From positions 186,001 through 250,000 of the forward strand of contig NZ_JYLK01000004.1 of the NCBI RefSeq assembly GCF_001439805.1: a stretch of 64,000 bases of DNA, in the 5' to 3' direction. Of the stretch, positions 1-11,673 are shown one piece after another (the stretch's first letter is position 1; each line of letters starts with the position of its first letter). The position numbers and the translations under genes were made by a program. The notes beneath the pieces were generated by a model. That model saw only the letters and a list, made by a program, of their open reading frames with translations, had not been told where the DNA came from and made no database searches. The DNA comes from Pseudomonas trivialis (GTDB taxonomy: Bacteria; Pseudomonadota; Gammaproteobacteria; Pseudomonadales; Pseudomonadaceae).

Positions 1-41
1 GTTGTGATGATCGCCAATGCACCGATCAGTCGCCTTGTCAT
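1..41 (-). CDS. N-terminus of an exported protein (cut by window start)
   Basis: Only the first 13 codons are visible on the minus strand, beginning with ATG at 41-39 and reading MTRRLIGALAIIT. Two arginines followed by a hydrophobic run look like the start of a signal peptide or lipoprotein leader. An AAGGA ribosome site lies about 8 bases upstream, and the gene is divergent from arsC. In related pseudomonads a thioredoxin-like (TlpA-type) protein can sit here, but that identity is only an inference from context. Confidence 0.5.
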   Translation of the reverse strand, partial: MTRRLIGALAIIT

Positions 42-156
42 GGAGTAATCCTTCGCAAAAATGAACGTGGGCTGCGACCGGTTGCCTCTTACGGTTTAAG
101 GACGGGCCGCCACGCGGGTAGAATACCCGCCACCTTACGCAAGATGCGACCCGCAC

Positions 157-1112
<956 letters not shown>

Positions 1113-1123
1113 GGTCCTGCCAC

Positions 1124-1180
1124 CCCGCTCCCACATTTTGCAATGCATGCCAAAAGTGGGAGCGGGCTTGCCCGCGAAGG
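1124..1180. repeat. REP-type inverted repeat
   Basis: CCGCTCCCAC at 1124-1133 pairs with GTGGGAGCGG at 1156-1165, followed by GGCTTGCCCGCG, the typical core of P. fluorescens REP elements. It lies between two convergent genes and may also help to terminate both transcripts. Confidence 0.75.
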
Positions 1181-1193
1181 GCTCACCTGGGTC

Positions 1194-1865
1194 TCAATGA
1201 TTGACGGTATAAGCCAGCATCATCGACAGCTGACACATCGGCCGCCCGCTCTCGGCGTGCCACTGATTGAACGCGCCCTGCACCGCCGCCAGGTCCCGCA
1301 GGCTGGTGGGTGCCCTGTCGACGATCTTCTGCGCATTCAGCGCCGCCACCACGTCATCACTGGGCACGAAGGTGTCTTTGCCCACCATGCGCAAAAAGCG
1401 CGGCGCCGACAGCCCGCCCAACTGGTGGCCGTGCTTGCTCAGGTATTTCCACAACCCGACGATATCGGTCACCGGCCAGTCGGCGACAAACGCGCCGAAG
1501 CTGCCCTTTTCCTGCTCGATGTCGAGGATCATCTGCGCGTTGCGCGGCACGCTCTTGAGCTTGCCCAAGTGGCGGATGATGCGCGTGTCCTGCATCAGCC
1601 GTTCCAGGTGTTCGGCGCCCATCAGCACGACTTTTTCCGGGTCGAAACCGAAGAATACCTGCTCGAATGCCGGCCACTTGGCGTCCACCACGCTGTGCTT
1701 CAAGCCTGCGCGAAACACCCGCAACGCCAGGGTCGACAGGTAGCGGTCATCGCTGATCTTGCGCAACTGCGCGGCCGTTTTGGGCGTTGGCAGGTGGGCT
1801 TCCAGCTTGGCCGCCGAGCCGAAGCGGTTCAGACAATATTCGTTCAGCCACTTGTAATCGCGCAT
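1194..1865 (-). CDS. Tag-like DNA-3-methyladenine glycosylase I family protein
   Basis: 223 aa, ATG start at 1865. The middle and C-terminal part (for example KYLSKHGHQLGGLSAPRFLR and FVPSDDVVAALNAQKIV) resembles the helix-hairpin-helix glycosylases annotated as DNA-3-methyladenine glycosylase I in Pseudomonas. Such enzymes excise 3-methyladenine from alkylated DNA. The Cys/His ligands of the zinc snap of E. coli Tag are not visible: the N-terminus lacks the Cys4 and His17 equivalents and the C-terminal pair has a different spacing. It lies downstream of ttcA in the same direction, but a terminator-like hairpin separates them. The activity is therefore inferred; the family assignment is moderately sure. 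Confidence 0.6.
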   Translation of the reverse strand: MRDYKWLNEYCLNRFGSAAKLEAHLPTPKTAAQLRKISDDRYLSTLALRVFRAGLKHSVVDAKWPAFEQVFFGFDPEKVVLMGAEHLERLMQDTRIIRHLGKLKSVPRNAQMILDIEQEKGSFGAFVADWPVTDIVGLWKYLSKHGHQLGGLSAPRFLRMVGKDTFVPSDDVVAALNAQKIVDRAPTSLRDLAAVQGAFNQWHAESGRPMCQLSMMLAYTVNH

Positions 1866-1887
1866 GCCCTCTCCCGGGATTTAAATG

Positions 1888-1912
1888 AAAACGGCGCCCG
1901 TGAGCGCCGTCT
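1888..1912 (-). terminator. Rho-independent terminator after ttcA
   Basis: Read on the minus strand, a GC-rich stem (ACGGCGCTC / GCGCCGT) is followed by TTTTCATTT. It lies 20 bases past the ttcA stop and upstream of the Tag-like gene. Confidence 0.7.
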
Positions 1913-1931
1913 CTCAGAGCGTTGCAGGGCC

Positions 1932-2756
1932 TCAGAGGTTCACTACATTGACGAAGCGCGAGGCGGCGCTCTCGTCGATACGCAGGCTGGTGAAGTCGAA
2001 CAGGTTGCGGTCGGCCAACTGCGATGGGATCACGTTCTGCAGGCTGCGGAAGATGCTCTCGGTACGCCCGGGGGTCTTGCGCTCCCAGTCCAGCAGCATC
2101 TCCTTGACCACCTGGCGTTGCAGGTTTTCCTGGGAGCCGCACAGGTTGCACGGGATGATCGGAAACTGCTTGAGGTCGGAGTAGGCCTGGATATCCTTCT
2201 CGTTGCAATACGCCAGCGGGCGGATCACCACGTTGCGCCCGTCGTCGGCGCGCAGCTTGGGCGGCATGGCCTTGAGCGAGCCGTTGAAGAACATATTGAG
2301 AAAAAAGGTTTCGACGATATCGTCGCGATGGTGACCCAACGCCATCTTGGTCGCGCCGATCTCGTCGGCAAAGGTGTAGAGCGTGCCCCGGCGCAGGCGC
2401 GAGCACAGCGAGCAGGTGGTCTTGCCTTCAGGGATCAGTTCCTTGACCACCGAATAGGTGTCCTTCTCGACGATGTGGTACGCCACGCCCAATCCCTTGA
2501 GGTAGGCCGGCAGCACATGTTCGGGAAACCCCGGTTGTTTCTGGTCCATGTTGACGGCAACGATGTCGAACTTGATCGGCGCGACCTTTTGCAGGTGCAG
2601 CAACACATCGAGCATCGTATAGCTGTCTTTGCCGCCGGAGAGGCAGACCATGACCTTGTCGCCGTCCTCGATCATGTTGAAATCGGCCACCGCCTCACCG
2701 GCCAGGCGACGCAGGCGTTTTTGCAGTTTGTTCTGGTTGACCGTAAGAGTGCCCAT
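1932..2756 (-). CDS. ttcA: tRNA 2-thiocytidine(32) synthetase TtcA
   Basis: 274 aa. The PP-loop SGGKDS at residues 40-45 binds ATP. CSLCSR (about residues 115-118) and the later IIPCNLCG cysteine supply the ligands expected for the [4Fe-4S] cluster of this family. TtcA thiolates cytidine 32 in the anticodon loop of certain tRNAs, in the cytoplasm, using sulfur from IscS. The ATG start at 2756 gives [18 protein letters not shown], a typical N-terminus. It is divergent from the SprT-like gene and followed by its own terminator. Other tRNA thiolation genes (tusDCBE, mnmA) occur elsewhere in the window. Confidence 0.95.
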   Translation of the reverse strand: MGTLTVNQNKLQKRLRRLAGEAVADFNMIEDGDKVMVCLSGGKDSYTMLDVLLHLQKVAPIKFDIVAVNMDQKQPGFPEHVLPAYLKGLGVAYHIVEKDTYSVVKELIPEGKTTCSLCSRLRRGTLYTFADEIGATKMALGHHRDDIVETFFLNMFFNGSLKAMPPKLRADDGRNVVIRPLAYCNEKDIQAYSDLKQFPIIPCNLCGSQENLQRQVVKEMLLDWERKTPGRTESIFRSLQNVIPSQLADRNLFDFTSLRIDESAASRFVNVVNL

Positions 2757-2935
2757 GGCGCTTGGATCCGCTGGAGGTGTGTGACGAAAAGCGCAGCATT
2801 TTACCGATAAGACCGGCGAAGTTCCAATGCGCCCGCAGAGCCTTCAAAACCCTGGGCAATGACCATTCGGCGCCTGACAGATTCGGAAACACCCCGCTTT
2901 GCGGCATACTGGACCGCTCTGGAGATAGATACAGC

Positions 2936-3430
2936 ATGTCCGAGCCACTCAATACCCGCGTCGAAGATTGTTTCCTGCAAGCCGAATCCTTTTTCAAACG
3001 AAGCTTCAAACGCCCGCAGATCAGCCTCAAGCTGCGGGGCCAGAAAGCCGGTGTCGCGCATTTGCACGAAAACCTGCTGCGCTTCAATCCACAGCTGTAC
3101 CGCGAAAACAGCCAGCACTTCCTGAAACAGACCGTGGCCCATGAGGTGGCGCATCTGATTGCCCACCAATTGTTTGGCGAGCGCATCCAGCCCCATGGCG
3201 AGGAATGGCAACTGATCATGCGCGGCGTTTATGAACTGCCGCCGGATCGCTGTCACACCTATGCGGTGAAGCGCCGCCAGGTCACTCGCTACATCTACCG
3301 ATGCCCGTGTGCGGACAGCGACTTTGCGTTTTCCGCGCAGCGCCATGGCATGGTGGCTCAGGGGCGCAGGTATCTGTGTCGGCGGTGTCGGCAGACGTTG
3401 GTGTTCAGCGGGGAAACCCGCGTGGAATAA
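2936..3430 (+). CDS. sprT: SprT-like zinc metalloprotease-type protein
   Basis: 164 aa from ATG 2936, chosen because GGAG lies 10-15 bases upstream and the product matches the family length; the reading frame is open further upstream without family similarity. The HEVAH zinc motif (in TVAHEVAHLIAHQ, about residue 71) is followed by a C-terminal zinc ribbon with the Cys pairs CPC and CRRC. The family is related to the catalytic domain of eukaryotic SPRTN, which cleaves DNA-protein crosslinks; the bacterial role is poorly defined. It stands alone, divergent from ttcA, with REP elements behind it. Confidence 0.85.
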   Translation: MSEPLNTRVEDCFLQAESFFKRSFKRPQISLKLRGQKAGVAHLHENLLRFNPQLYRENSQHFLKQTVAHEVAHLIAHQLFGERIQPHGEEWQLIMRGVYELPPDRCHTYAVKRRQVTRYIYRCPCADSDFAFSAQRHGMVAQGRRYLCRRCRQTLVFSGETRVE

Positions 3431-3435
3431 GGGCC

Positions 3436-3515
3436 TCATCGGGAGCAAGCCCCCTCCCACATTTGACTCGGTGAACGCCGTCACATGTGGGCGCTGGCTT
3501 GCCTGCGATAGCGCT
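3436..3515. repeat. Pair of REP elements
   Basis: GGGAGCAAGCCCCCTCCCAC at 3441-3460 and the degenerate GTGGGCGCTGGCTTGCCTGCGA near 3487-3508 form an inverted pair of REP cores in the sprT-tusD gap. Confidence 0.7.
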
Positions 3516-3603
3516 CGACCAATCACCGCACCGTTTTGATCACGGCGGGCTTTTTCGCGACAGCCGCTTTATCATTGGCCCACGTTTGTTTGCCGAGTGT
3601 TCC

Positions 3604-3996
3604 ATGAAGTTCGCGATTGCACTGTATAGCGCCGCCCATGCGCCCTCCTCGCGCCGCGCCTTGCTGTTCGCCCAGGCAGTATTGGCCGGCGGGCACGACA
3701 TTGTACGGCTGTTCTTCTATCAGGATGGTGTGTACAGCGCGTCCAACAACATCGTCGCGCCGCAGGATGAGCAAGACATCGCGCGCCAGTGGCGTGAGTT
3801 TGTCAGCCAGCATCAGCTCGACGGCGTGGTGTGCATTGCCGCCGCCCTGCGCCGTGGCGTGCTTGACCGCGAAGAAGCCACCCGTTATCAGCGCAGCGCG
3901 GTGAACCTGGATGCGCCCTGGGCGCTGTCGGGCCTGGGGCAATTGCACGACGCCATTCAGGACGCCGACCGCCTGATCTGTTTTGGAGGGCCGTGA
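3604..3996 (+). CDS. tusD: Sulfurtransferase complex subunit TusD
   Basis: 130 aa, ATG at 3604. DsrE/TusD fold; the acceptor cysteine is Cys77 (DGVVCIAA), matching Cys78 of E. coli TusD. TusD with TusC and TusB forms the hexameric relay that takes persulfide sulfur from TusA and passes it via TusE to MnmA for the 2-thio group of U34 in tRNA for Lys, Glu and Gln. It is first in the tusDCBE-trpD2 operon, one base before the tusC start codon. A longer in-frame extension upstream crosses REP DNA and is not coding. Confidence 0.93.
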   Translation: MKFAIALYSAAHAPSSRRALLFAQAVLAGGHDIVRLFFYQDGVYSASNNIVAPQDEQDIARQWREFVSQHQLDGVVCIAAALRRGVLDREEATRYQRSAVNLDAPWALSGLGQLHDAIQDADRLICFGGP

Positions 3997-3997
3997 C

Positions 3998-4348
3998 ATG
4001 TCCAAATCCTTGTTGGTGATCAGCCGCCAGGCGCCGTGGTCCGGCCCGAGCGCGCGCGAAGCCCTGGATATCGTGCTGGCCGGTGGCGCGTTCGATCTGC
4101 CGATCGGCCTGCTGTTCATGGACGACGGCGTGTTTCAGTTGGCGTCGGACCAGAACGCCAAAGCCGTGCAACAAAAGGATCTGAGCGCCAACCTGCAGGC
4201 GCTGGAGCTGTTCGGCATCGACGATGTGTTCGCCTGCAACCACAGCCTGGAAGTACGCGGACTGAATGCGCCGCCCAGCGCCCAAGGCCTGCACAGCGAC
4301 GCCATTGCCCAATTGATCGACCGTTACGACCAGGTGATAACCCTCTGA
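3998..4348 (+). CDS. tusC: Sulfurtransferase complex subunit TusC
   Basis: 116 aa, DsrE/F-like fold, start ATG 3998 with GGAGG 8-12 bases upstream. The segment FMDDGVFQLASDQN and the overall length match TusC. In the family TusC is a structural partner in the TusBCD heterohexamer. The stop codon overlaps the tusB ATG by one base (TGATG), so the stoichiometric subunits are translationally coupled. Confidence 0.92.
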   Translation: MSKSLLVISRQAPWSGPSAREALDIVLAGGAFDLPIGLLFMDDGVFQLASDQNAKAVQQKDLSANLQALELFGIDDVFACNHSLEVRGLNAPPSAQGLHSDAIAQLIDRYDQVITL

Positions 4349-4626
4349 TGTCGACTCTTCATGTGCTCTCCCACTCCCCGTTCACCGACAGCCGTCTTGA
4401 CAGCTGCCTGCGCATCTGTGGCGCCGAAGACGCGATCCTGCTCTGCGGCGACGGCGCCTACGGCCTGCAAAGCGCAGCCCTGCAAGGCAAAGGCGTAAAA
4501 GTCTTCGTGCTGGCCGAAGACAGCCAGGCGCGCAACCTGCCACTGCCCGACTGGGCCGACAGCGTCGATTACCCCGGCTTCGTGCAACTGTCGGTTGACT
4601 ACGACAAGGTCAACACCTGGCTATGA
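4348..4626 (+). CDS. tusB: Sulfurtransferase complex subunit TusB
   Basis: 92 aa, ATG at 4348 overlapping the tusC stop. MSTLHVLSHSPFTDS and the end DKVNTWL are typical of the DsrH/TusB family, the smallest subunit of the TusBCD complex. It ends four bases into tusE. A much longer in-frame reading upstream is the shadow of tusC. Confidence 0.92.
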   Translation: MSTLHVLSHSPFTDSRLDSCLRICGAEDAILLCGDGAYGLQSAALQGKGVKVFVLAEDSQARNLPLPDWADSVDYPGFVQLSVDYDKVNTWL

Positions 4627-4958
4627 ACACCCTCACCGTCGGCGCGCGCCGCCTCGAACTGGACAAGGACGGCTACCTCGTCGACCTCAACGACTGGTGC
4701 GTGGACGTCGCCCACGCCCTCGCCGCTGCCGAAGGCTTGGCATTGACCCCCGCGCACTGGGAAATCCTCGAGTTGCTGCGCGGTTTTTATGCCGAGTTCC
4801 AGCTGTCCCCGGCCACGCGCCCGCTGATCAAGTACACCGCCTTGAAGCTGGGCCCGGAAAAGGGCAACAGCCTGCACCTCAACAAACTGTTCAACGGCAC
4901 TCCCGCCAAACTCGCCGCCAAGCTGGCGGGCCTGCCCAGGCCGACGAATTGCTTATGA
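4623..4958 (+). CDS. tusE: Sulfur carrier TusE (DsrC-like)
   Basis: 111 aa, overlapping tusB by four bases (ATGA). The C-terminus GLPRPTNCL keeps the penultimate cysteine (Cys110), which in E. coli TusE accepts sulfur from TusD and passes it to MnmA. The second DsrC-type cysteine about ten residues upstream is absent, as expected for TusE rather than dissimilatory DsrC. MnmA, the receiver, is encoded 20 kb away in this window. Confidence 0.93.
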   Translation: MNTLTVGARRLELDKDGYLVDLNDWCVDVAHALAAAEGLALTPAHWEILELLRGFYAEFQLSPATRPLIKYTALKLGPEKGNSLHLNKLFNGTPAKLAAKLAGLPRPTNCL

Positions 4959-5956
4959 CCGACTTTGCCCCGCTTACCCTCGCAACGCCCGAAGAGCACC
5001 CGTTTGCGCCGTTCGTGCGCATCCTCGGCAAAGGCAAGCGCGGCGCGCGCAACCTGACCCGCGCCGAAGCCCGCGAAGCCATGGGCATGTTGCTCGACGA
5101 ACAGGTCGAAGACACCCAGCTCGGCGCCTTCCTGATGCTGCTGCGCCACAAGGAAGAAAGCCCGGAAGAACTCGCCGGCTTCACCGAAGCCGTGCGCGAG
5201 CGCCTGAACGCGCCAGCGTTGAATGTGGACATCGACTGGCCCACCTATGCTGGCAAAAAGCGCCACCTGCCGTGGTTCCTGCTGGCGGCCAAGTGCCTGG
5301 CGCAGAACGGCGTGCGCATCCTGATGCACGGCGGCGGCGCGCACACCGCCGGTCGGCTGTACACCGAGCAATTGCTTGAAACCCTGCAAATCCCCCTGTG
5401 CCGCACCTGGCAACAGGTCGAAGCGGCCTATGAACACGGCAACCTGGCGTTTATCCCACTGGGCGACTGGGCGCCGCAGCTGCAACGCATGATCGACCTG
5501 CGCAACACCCTGGGCCTGCGTTCGCCGATCCACTCGCTGGCGCGCCTGCTCAACCCACTGAGTGCCCGTTGCGGCCTGCAAAGCATTTTCCATCCGGGCT
5601 ACCAGGGCGTGCACCGCGATGCCAGCGGCCTGCTGGGCGATAACGTGATCGTGGTGAAAGGCGACGGCGGCGAAATCGAGATCAACCCCGACACCCTCAG
5701 CCATTTGTACGGCACCACGGGCGGCCAGAGCTGGGACGAAGAATGGCCTGCGCTCTCCGCCCAGCGCCATGTCAAACCGGCCAGCCTGGAGCCCGAGCAT
5801 TTAAAGGCGCTGTGGCGCGGCGACGTCGAGGACAGCTACCCGCAACTGGCGCTGATCGCAACCATGGCGCTGGCCCTGCGCGGCCTTGGCCAGCCACGGG
5901 AGCAGGCGTTCGAACGGGCCCGGCAATACTGGTTAGCGCGGGACAAATCGATTTAA
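4955..5956 (+). CDS. ybiB: TrpD2/YbiB family protein (anthranilate phosphoribosyltransferase-like)
   Basis: 333 aa. ATG at 4955 overlaps the tusE stop (ATGA), so it is the last gene of the tus operon. The fold is that of glycosyl transferase family 3: an N-terminal helical domain with ARNLTRAEAREAMGMLLD and a nucleoside-binding GGGAHTAGRLYTEQLL segment near residue 125. E. coli YbiB/TrpD2 resembles anthranilate phosphoribosyltransferase but lacks that activity and instead binds nucleic acid. Its coupling with tRNA sulfur-relay genes suggests an RNA-linked role, which is only inference. The real trpD is not expected in this context. Confidence 0.8.
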   Translation: MTDFAPLTLATPEEHPFAPFVRILGKGKRGARNLTRAEAREAMGMLLDEQVEDTQLGAFLMLLRHKEESPEELAGFTEAVRERLNAPALNVDIDWPTYAGKKRHLPWFLLAAKCLAQNGVRILMHGGGAHTAGRLYTEQLLETLQIPLCRTWQQVEAAYEHGNLAFIPLGDWAPQLQRMIDLRNTLGLRSPIHSLARLLNPLSARCGLQSIFHPGYQGVHRDASGLLGDNVIVVKGDGGEIEINPDTLSHLYGTTGGQSWDEEWPALSAQRHVKPASLEPEHLKALWRGDVEDSYPQLALIATMALALRGLGQPREQAFERARQYWLARDKSI

Positions 5957-6044
5957 TCGATCATTGTCGCCGGCTATTTGCGCTTTTAGTCCGAACTCAC
6001 GCCTTTAGACTGGGCTCCAACGCTTATTAGCCAAGGAGCCAATC

Positions 6045-7040
6045 ATGGGTTTGCTGATCGAAGGACACTGGAAAGACCAGTGGTACGAAAGTAGCGCAGA
6101 TGGCGCGTTCCAGCGCGAACAGGCACAACGTCGTAACTGGGTGACCGCCGACGGCGCGCCCGGCCCGAGCGGTGAAGGCGGCTTCGAGGCCGAGGCCGGC
6201 CGCTATCACCTCTACGTGTCGCTGGCGTGCCCGTGGGCTCACCGCACCTTGATTCTGCGCACACTCAAGGGTTTGGAAAATCTGATCGACGTGTCGGTAG
6301 TCAGTTGGTTGATGCTGGAAAACGGCTGGACCTTCGACAAGGCCCACGGCTCCACTGGCGACGCTCTGGATGATTTCCAGTTCATGCACCAGCGCTATAC
6401 CGCCGACACCGCCGACTACACCGGGCGCGTCACCGTGCCGGTGCTGTGGGACAAAAAACTCAAGCGCATCGTAAGTAATGAATCGGCGGAGATCATCCGC
6501 ATGTTCAACAGCGCGTTCAACGGGTTGACCGGCAACACCCTGGACTTTTACCCCGAGCACCTGCGCCCGACGATCGACGCACTGAACGAGCGCATCTACC
6601 CGGCCGTCAACAACGGCGTGTATCGCGCAGGCTTTGCCACCTCGCAGCAAGCGTACGAAAGTGCCTTTGATGATGTGTTTGCCGAGCTGGACCATCTGGA
6701 ACAGCACCTGGGCACGCATCGCTACCTGGCCGGTGAGTACCTGACCGAGGCGGATGTGCGCTTGTTCACCACGCTGATCCGCTTTGATGCGGTGTATTAC
6801 AGCCACTTCAAGTGCAACCTGCGCCGGATCGCCGATTATGCGAATTTGTCGAACTGGCTACGGGAGATGTATCAGTGGCCGAGGGTGGCCGAGACGGTGG
6901 ATTTTGCGCATATCAAGGGGCATTACTACGGGAGCCATCGCACGATCAATCCGACCGGGATCGTGCCGAAGGGACCGTTGCAGGGGTTTGATGGCGAGCA
7001 TGATCGCAACAGGCTGCCTCGCCAGGGCGTTCACGGCTGA
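6045..7040 (+). CDS. yqjG: Glutathionyl-hydroquinone reductase (YqjG/Xi-class GST)
   Basis: 331 aa with an AAGGAG ribosome site at 6034-6039. The catalytic CPWAH motif places the active cysteine at residue 62 (Cys63 in E. coli YqjG). An N-terminal thioredoxin-like domain is followed by an all-helical GST C-terminal domain (for example YLTEADVRLFTTLIRFD). The Xi class reduces glutathionyl-hydroquinones back to hydroquinones in the cytoplasm. It is monocistronic, 88 bases after the tus operon, with a 133-bp repeat behind it. Confidence 0.92.
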   Translation: MGLLIEGHWKDQWYESSADGAFQREQAQRRNWVTADGAPGPSGEGGFEAEAGRYHLYVSLACPWAHRTLILRTLKGLENLIDVSVVSWLMLENGWTFDKAHGSTGDALDDFQFMHQRYTADTADYTGRVTVPVLWDKKLKRIVSNESAEIIRMFNSAFNGLTGNTLDFYPEHLRPTIDALNERIYPAVNNGVYRAGFATSQQAYESAFDDVFAELDHLEQHLGTHRYLAGEYLTEADVRLFTTLIRFDAVYYSHFKCNLRRIADYANLSNWLREMYQWPRVAETVDFAHIKGHYYGSHRTINPTGIVPKGPLQGFDGEHDRNRLPRQGVHG

Positions 7041-7076
7041 TTGCACTTTGGGAAGCGGGCCTGCCTTCAGTTAACT

Positions 7077-7209
7077 GTGGCGAGCAGGCTTGTCCTGCGC
7101 TGGGCTGCGAAGCAGCCCCAAAACCAGGCGCTGAGCCGTATCAGGTACACCGCGTTTTGCTGGATTGGGGGCGCTTCGCACCCCGACGCGGGGCAAGCCC
7201 GCTCGCCAC
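7077..7209 (+). repeat. 133-bp dispersed intergenic repeat, copy 1
   Basis: Begins GTGGCGAGCAGGCTTGTCC and ends CAAGCCCGCTCGCCAC; the ends form an imperfect inverted repeat of about 23 bp with REP-like cores. A second copy of exactly the same length lies inverted at 50013-50145, with about seven differences by eye. The structure (two facing REP cores with a fixed middle) is that of a REPIN-like or other non-autonomous element. No transposase is encoded nearby. Confidence 0.9.
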
Positions 7210-7257
7210 AACAGGCGGGTTTGCCCCAAAAAAGGGGTTTGCCATGAGGAAGCGATG

Positions 7258-8652
7258 TCAGACCTGGGCCTGGGCGCCTTCGAACCATTTGAGTTTTTCA
7301 CGCAACACCACCACCTCACCCACGATCACCAGTGTCGGCGCATGCACTTCATGCTCCGCCACCATGCGCGGCAGGTCGGCCAGGGTGCCGGTGAATACGC
7401 GCTGATTGGCGGTCGTCCCCTGCTGGATCAACGCAGCCGGGGTGTCCGGCGCGCGGCCATGCAGGATCAGCTGTTCGCAGATGATCGGCAAACCAATCAA
7501 GCCCATGTAAAACACCAGGGTTTGCGACGGGCCGACCAGGTCCCGCCAGGGCAGGTCCGAGGTGCCGTTCTTCAAATGCCCGGTGATGAAACGCACCGAT
7601 TGCGCATAATCGCGGTGGGTCAGCGGAATCCCGGCATAGGCCGCGCACCCGCTGGCCGCAGTGATCCCCGGCACCACCTGGAACGGGATGCCATGGGCCG
7701 CCAGCTCTTCGATTTCTTCACCGCCACGTCCAAAAATGAACGGATCGCCACCCTTGAGGCGCAGCACGCGCTTGCCTTGCCTCGCCAGGCTGACCAACTG
7801 CTGATTGATCTGCTCCTGCGGCACCGCGTGTTCAGCGCGGCGCTTGCCAACGTAGACGCGCTCGGCATCGCGGCGGCACAGATCCAGAATCGCCGGCGCC
7901 ACCAGGCGGTCATACAGCACCACATCGGCCTGCTGCATCAGGCGCAGCGCGCGGAACGTCAGCAGGTCCGGGTCGCCGGGGCCGGCGCCTACCAGATACA
8001 CCTCGCCCGGCGCATAGGGCGGCGCTCCGTTGACCTTTTCGATCAACAGGCGCTCGGCTTCAGCACCCTGCCCGGCCAACTGACGGTCGGCAATCGGGCC
8101 TTGAAACACCTCTTCCCAAAACGCGCGGCGTTGCTGCACATCCGGGTACAAACCTTTGACCTGAGCGCGAAAGCGCGCCGCCAGGCCGGCCAGTTGACCG
8201 TAAGTCGATGGAATCCAGGTTTCCAGCTTGGCGCGAATCAACCGCGCCAGCACCGGCGCATCGCCGCCGCTGGACACTGCGATCACCAGCGGCGAGCGGT
8301 CGACAATCGCCGGGAAGATCACGCTGCACAACGCTGGCGCATCCACCACATTGACCGGCACGCAACGGCGCTTGGCATCACTGGACACCTGCGCGTTCAA
8401 CGGCTCGTCGTCGGTGGCCGCGATCACCAGCACGCAACCATCGAGGTCGGCCTCCTGATAACCGCGCAGCACTACCTCCCCGCCACTGCCCAGCACCAGT
8501 TCACGCAACTGACCTTCGACCTGGGGAGCAACCACCTGCAGCAACGCACCGGCCTCGGCCAGCAGGCGGGATTTGCGCAAGGCAATTTCCCCACCGCCGA
8601 CGACCAGTACACGACTGCCGCGCAGGTTATGAAACAGCGGCAGAAATTCCAT
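7258..8652 (-). CDS. cysG: Siroheme synthase CysG (trifunctional)
   Basis: 464 aa, full length for the fused enzyme. The N-terminal half ([13 protein letters not shown] near residue 20) is the NAD-dependent precorrin-2 dehydrogenase/ferrochelatase. The C-terminal half begins with [15 protein letters not shown] (about residue 220) and is the SAM-dependent uroporphyrinogen III methyltransferase, with the second motif [13 protein letters not shown]. It makes siroheme for sulfite and nitrite reductases. It directly abuts serS (stop of serS at 8653) and is last in the minus-strand lolA-rarA-crcB-serS-cysG run. Confidence 0.95.
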   Translation of the reverse strand: MEFLPLFHNLRGSRVLVVGGGEIALRKSRLLAEAGALLQVVAPQVEGQLRELVLGSGGEVVLRGYQEADLDGCVLVIAATDDEPLNAQVSSDAKRRCVPVNVVDAPALCSVIFPAIVDRSPLVIAVSSGGDAPVLARLIRAKLETWIPSTYGQLAGLAARFRAQVKGLYPDVQQRRAFWEEVFQGPIADRQLAGQGAEAERLLIEKVNGAPPYAPGEVYLVGAGPGDPDLLTFRALRLMQQADVVLYDRLVAPAILDLCRRDAERVYVGKRRAEHAVPQEQINQQLVSLARQGKRVLRLKGGDPFIFGRGGEEIEELAAHGIPFQVVPGITAASGCAAYAGIPLTHRDYAQSVRFITGHLKNGTSDLPWRDLVGPSQTLVFYMGLIGLPIICEQLILHGRAPDTPAALIQQGTTANQRVFTGTLADLPRMVAEHEVHAPTLVIVGEVVVLREKLKWFEGAQAQV

Positions 8653-10323
<1,671 letters not shown>

Positions 10324-10324
<1 letters not shown>

Positions 10325-11646
10325 TACTTTCTCCGCTGCCTGGGGCTGAGACGGTCGAGTTGCGCGAGGTGATTGAGCTTTTCGCCGATCTTCAGCTCCA
10401 GGCCACGGGGCACCGGCTGGTAGAGCGGTAACGGCTCAAGCGCATCGGGGAAGTAATCTTCGCCGGCGGCGTAGGCGTCCGGCTCATCATGGGCGTAGCG
10501 GTATTCATCGCCGTAACCCAGTTGCTTCATCAACTTGGTCGGCGCATTGCGCAGGTGCATCGGCACTTCGAGGGAGCCGTGTTCGGCCGCCGCGCGTAGC
10601 GCCGACTTGAAGCCCATGTACACCGCATTGCTTTTTGGCGCGCAGGCGAGATAAGTGATGGCCTGGGCCACCGCCAACTCGCCTTCCGGGCTGCCGAGGC
10701 GCTCCTGCACGTCCCAGGCGGCCAGGCACAGGCTCAGGGCGCGCGGGTCGGCGTTGCCGATGTCCTCGCTGGCCATGCGCACCACCCGGCGCGCCAGGTA
10801 CAACGGGTCGCAACCGCCGTCGATCATCCGCGCAAACCAGTACAACGCGCCGTCCGGGTTGGAGCCGCGCACCGATTTGTGCAGCGCCGAAATCTGGTCG
10901 TAGAAGGCTTCGCCGCCCTTGTCGAAACGTCGACGCGTATCGCCCAACAGGCTTTGCAGGAGATCGACGCCAATCTCGCTGCCGTCTTCAGCCAGGTCCG
11001 AGGCGTTTTCCAGCAGGTTGAGAAAGCGCCGGCCATCGCCATCGGCGGCGGTGAGCAGAATCTGAAAGCCTTCGTCGCTGACGCTCAACTGGCGCTTGCC
11101 CAGGCCCTTGTCTTCGCCCAGGGCGCGCTGCAACAGCTTCTGCATGGCGGCGGCGTCCAGGCTCTTGAGCACATAGACCCGCGCTCGCGAGAGCAAGGCG
11201 TTGTTGAGCTCGAAAGAGGGGTTTTCGGTGGTGGCGCCGATAAAGATCAGCGTACCGTCCTCGACGTAGGGCAGAAACGCGTCCTGCTGCGACTTGTTGA
11301 AGCGATGCACTTCGTCGACAAACAGGAGGGTGCGCTTGCCGTACTGGCCGGCCTGCTGTTTGGCGACTTCCACCGCCTGGCGGATTTCCTTGACCCCGGC
11401 GAGTACCGCCGAGACCGTTTCAAAGTGGGCATCCGAGACTTTGGCCAGCAGCCGCGCCAGGGTGGTCTTGCCCACGCCGGGCGGCCCCCAGAAGATCATC
11501 GAGTGCAGCGCACCCTGCTCCAGGGCTTCGCGCAGGGGCTTGCCGCGCGCGAGCAGGTGTTCCTGACCGACATACTCATCCAGGTTGGTCGAGCGCAGGC
11601 GCGCGGCCAGTGGCTGGGCAATCGGGTCACTTCGAAACAGGTCCAT
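10324..11646 (-). CDS. rarA: Replication-associated recombination protein RarA (MgsA), AAA+ ATPase
   Basis: 440 aa. The Walker [12 protein letters not shown] and Walker [17 protein letters not shown] are near residues 52 and 105, and [12 protein letters not shown] gives sensor 1. The C-terminal part is the clamp-loader-like helical and tetramerisation domain. RarA acts at stalled forks and binds SSB. The ATG at 11646 gives [23 protein letters not shown] N-terminus typical of the family. It lies 27 bases after lolA. Confidence 0.95.
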
Positions 11647-11673
11647 GGGCAGCGTTTGTAACCTCTGGGCAGT

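Noticed and set aside
1124..1180. REP hairpins considered as CRISPR repeats
   Set aside because: The copies are dispersed, palindromic and singly or doubly placed, without regular spacers or cas genes.
1143..2810. 555-codon frame antisense to the Tag-like gene and ttcA
   Set aside because: Shadow of real genes, crosses a terminator and a REP element, and shows no domain.
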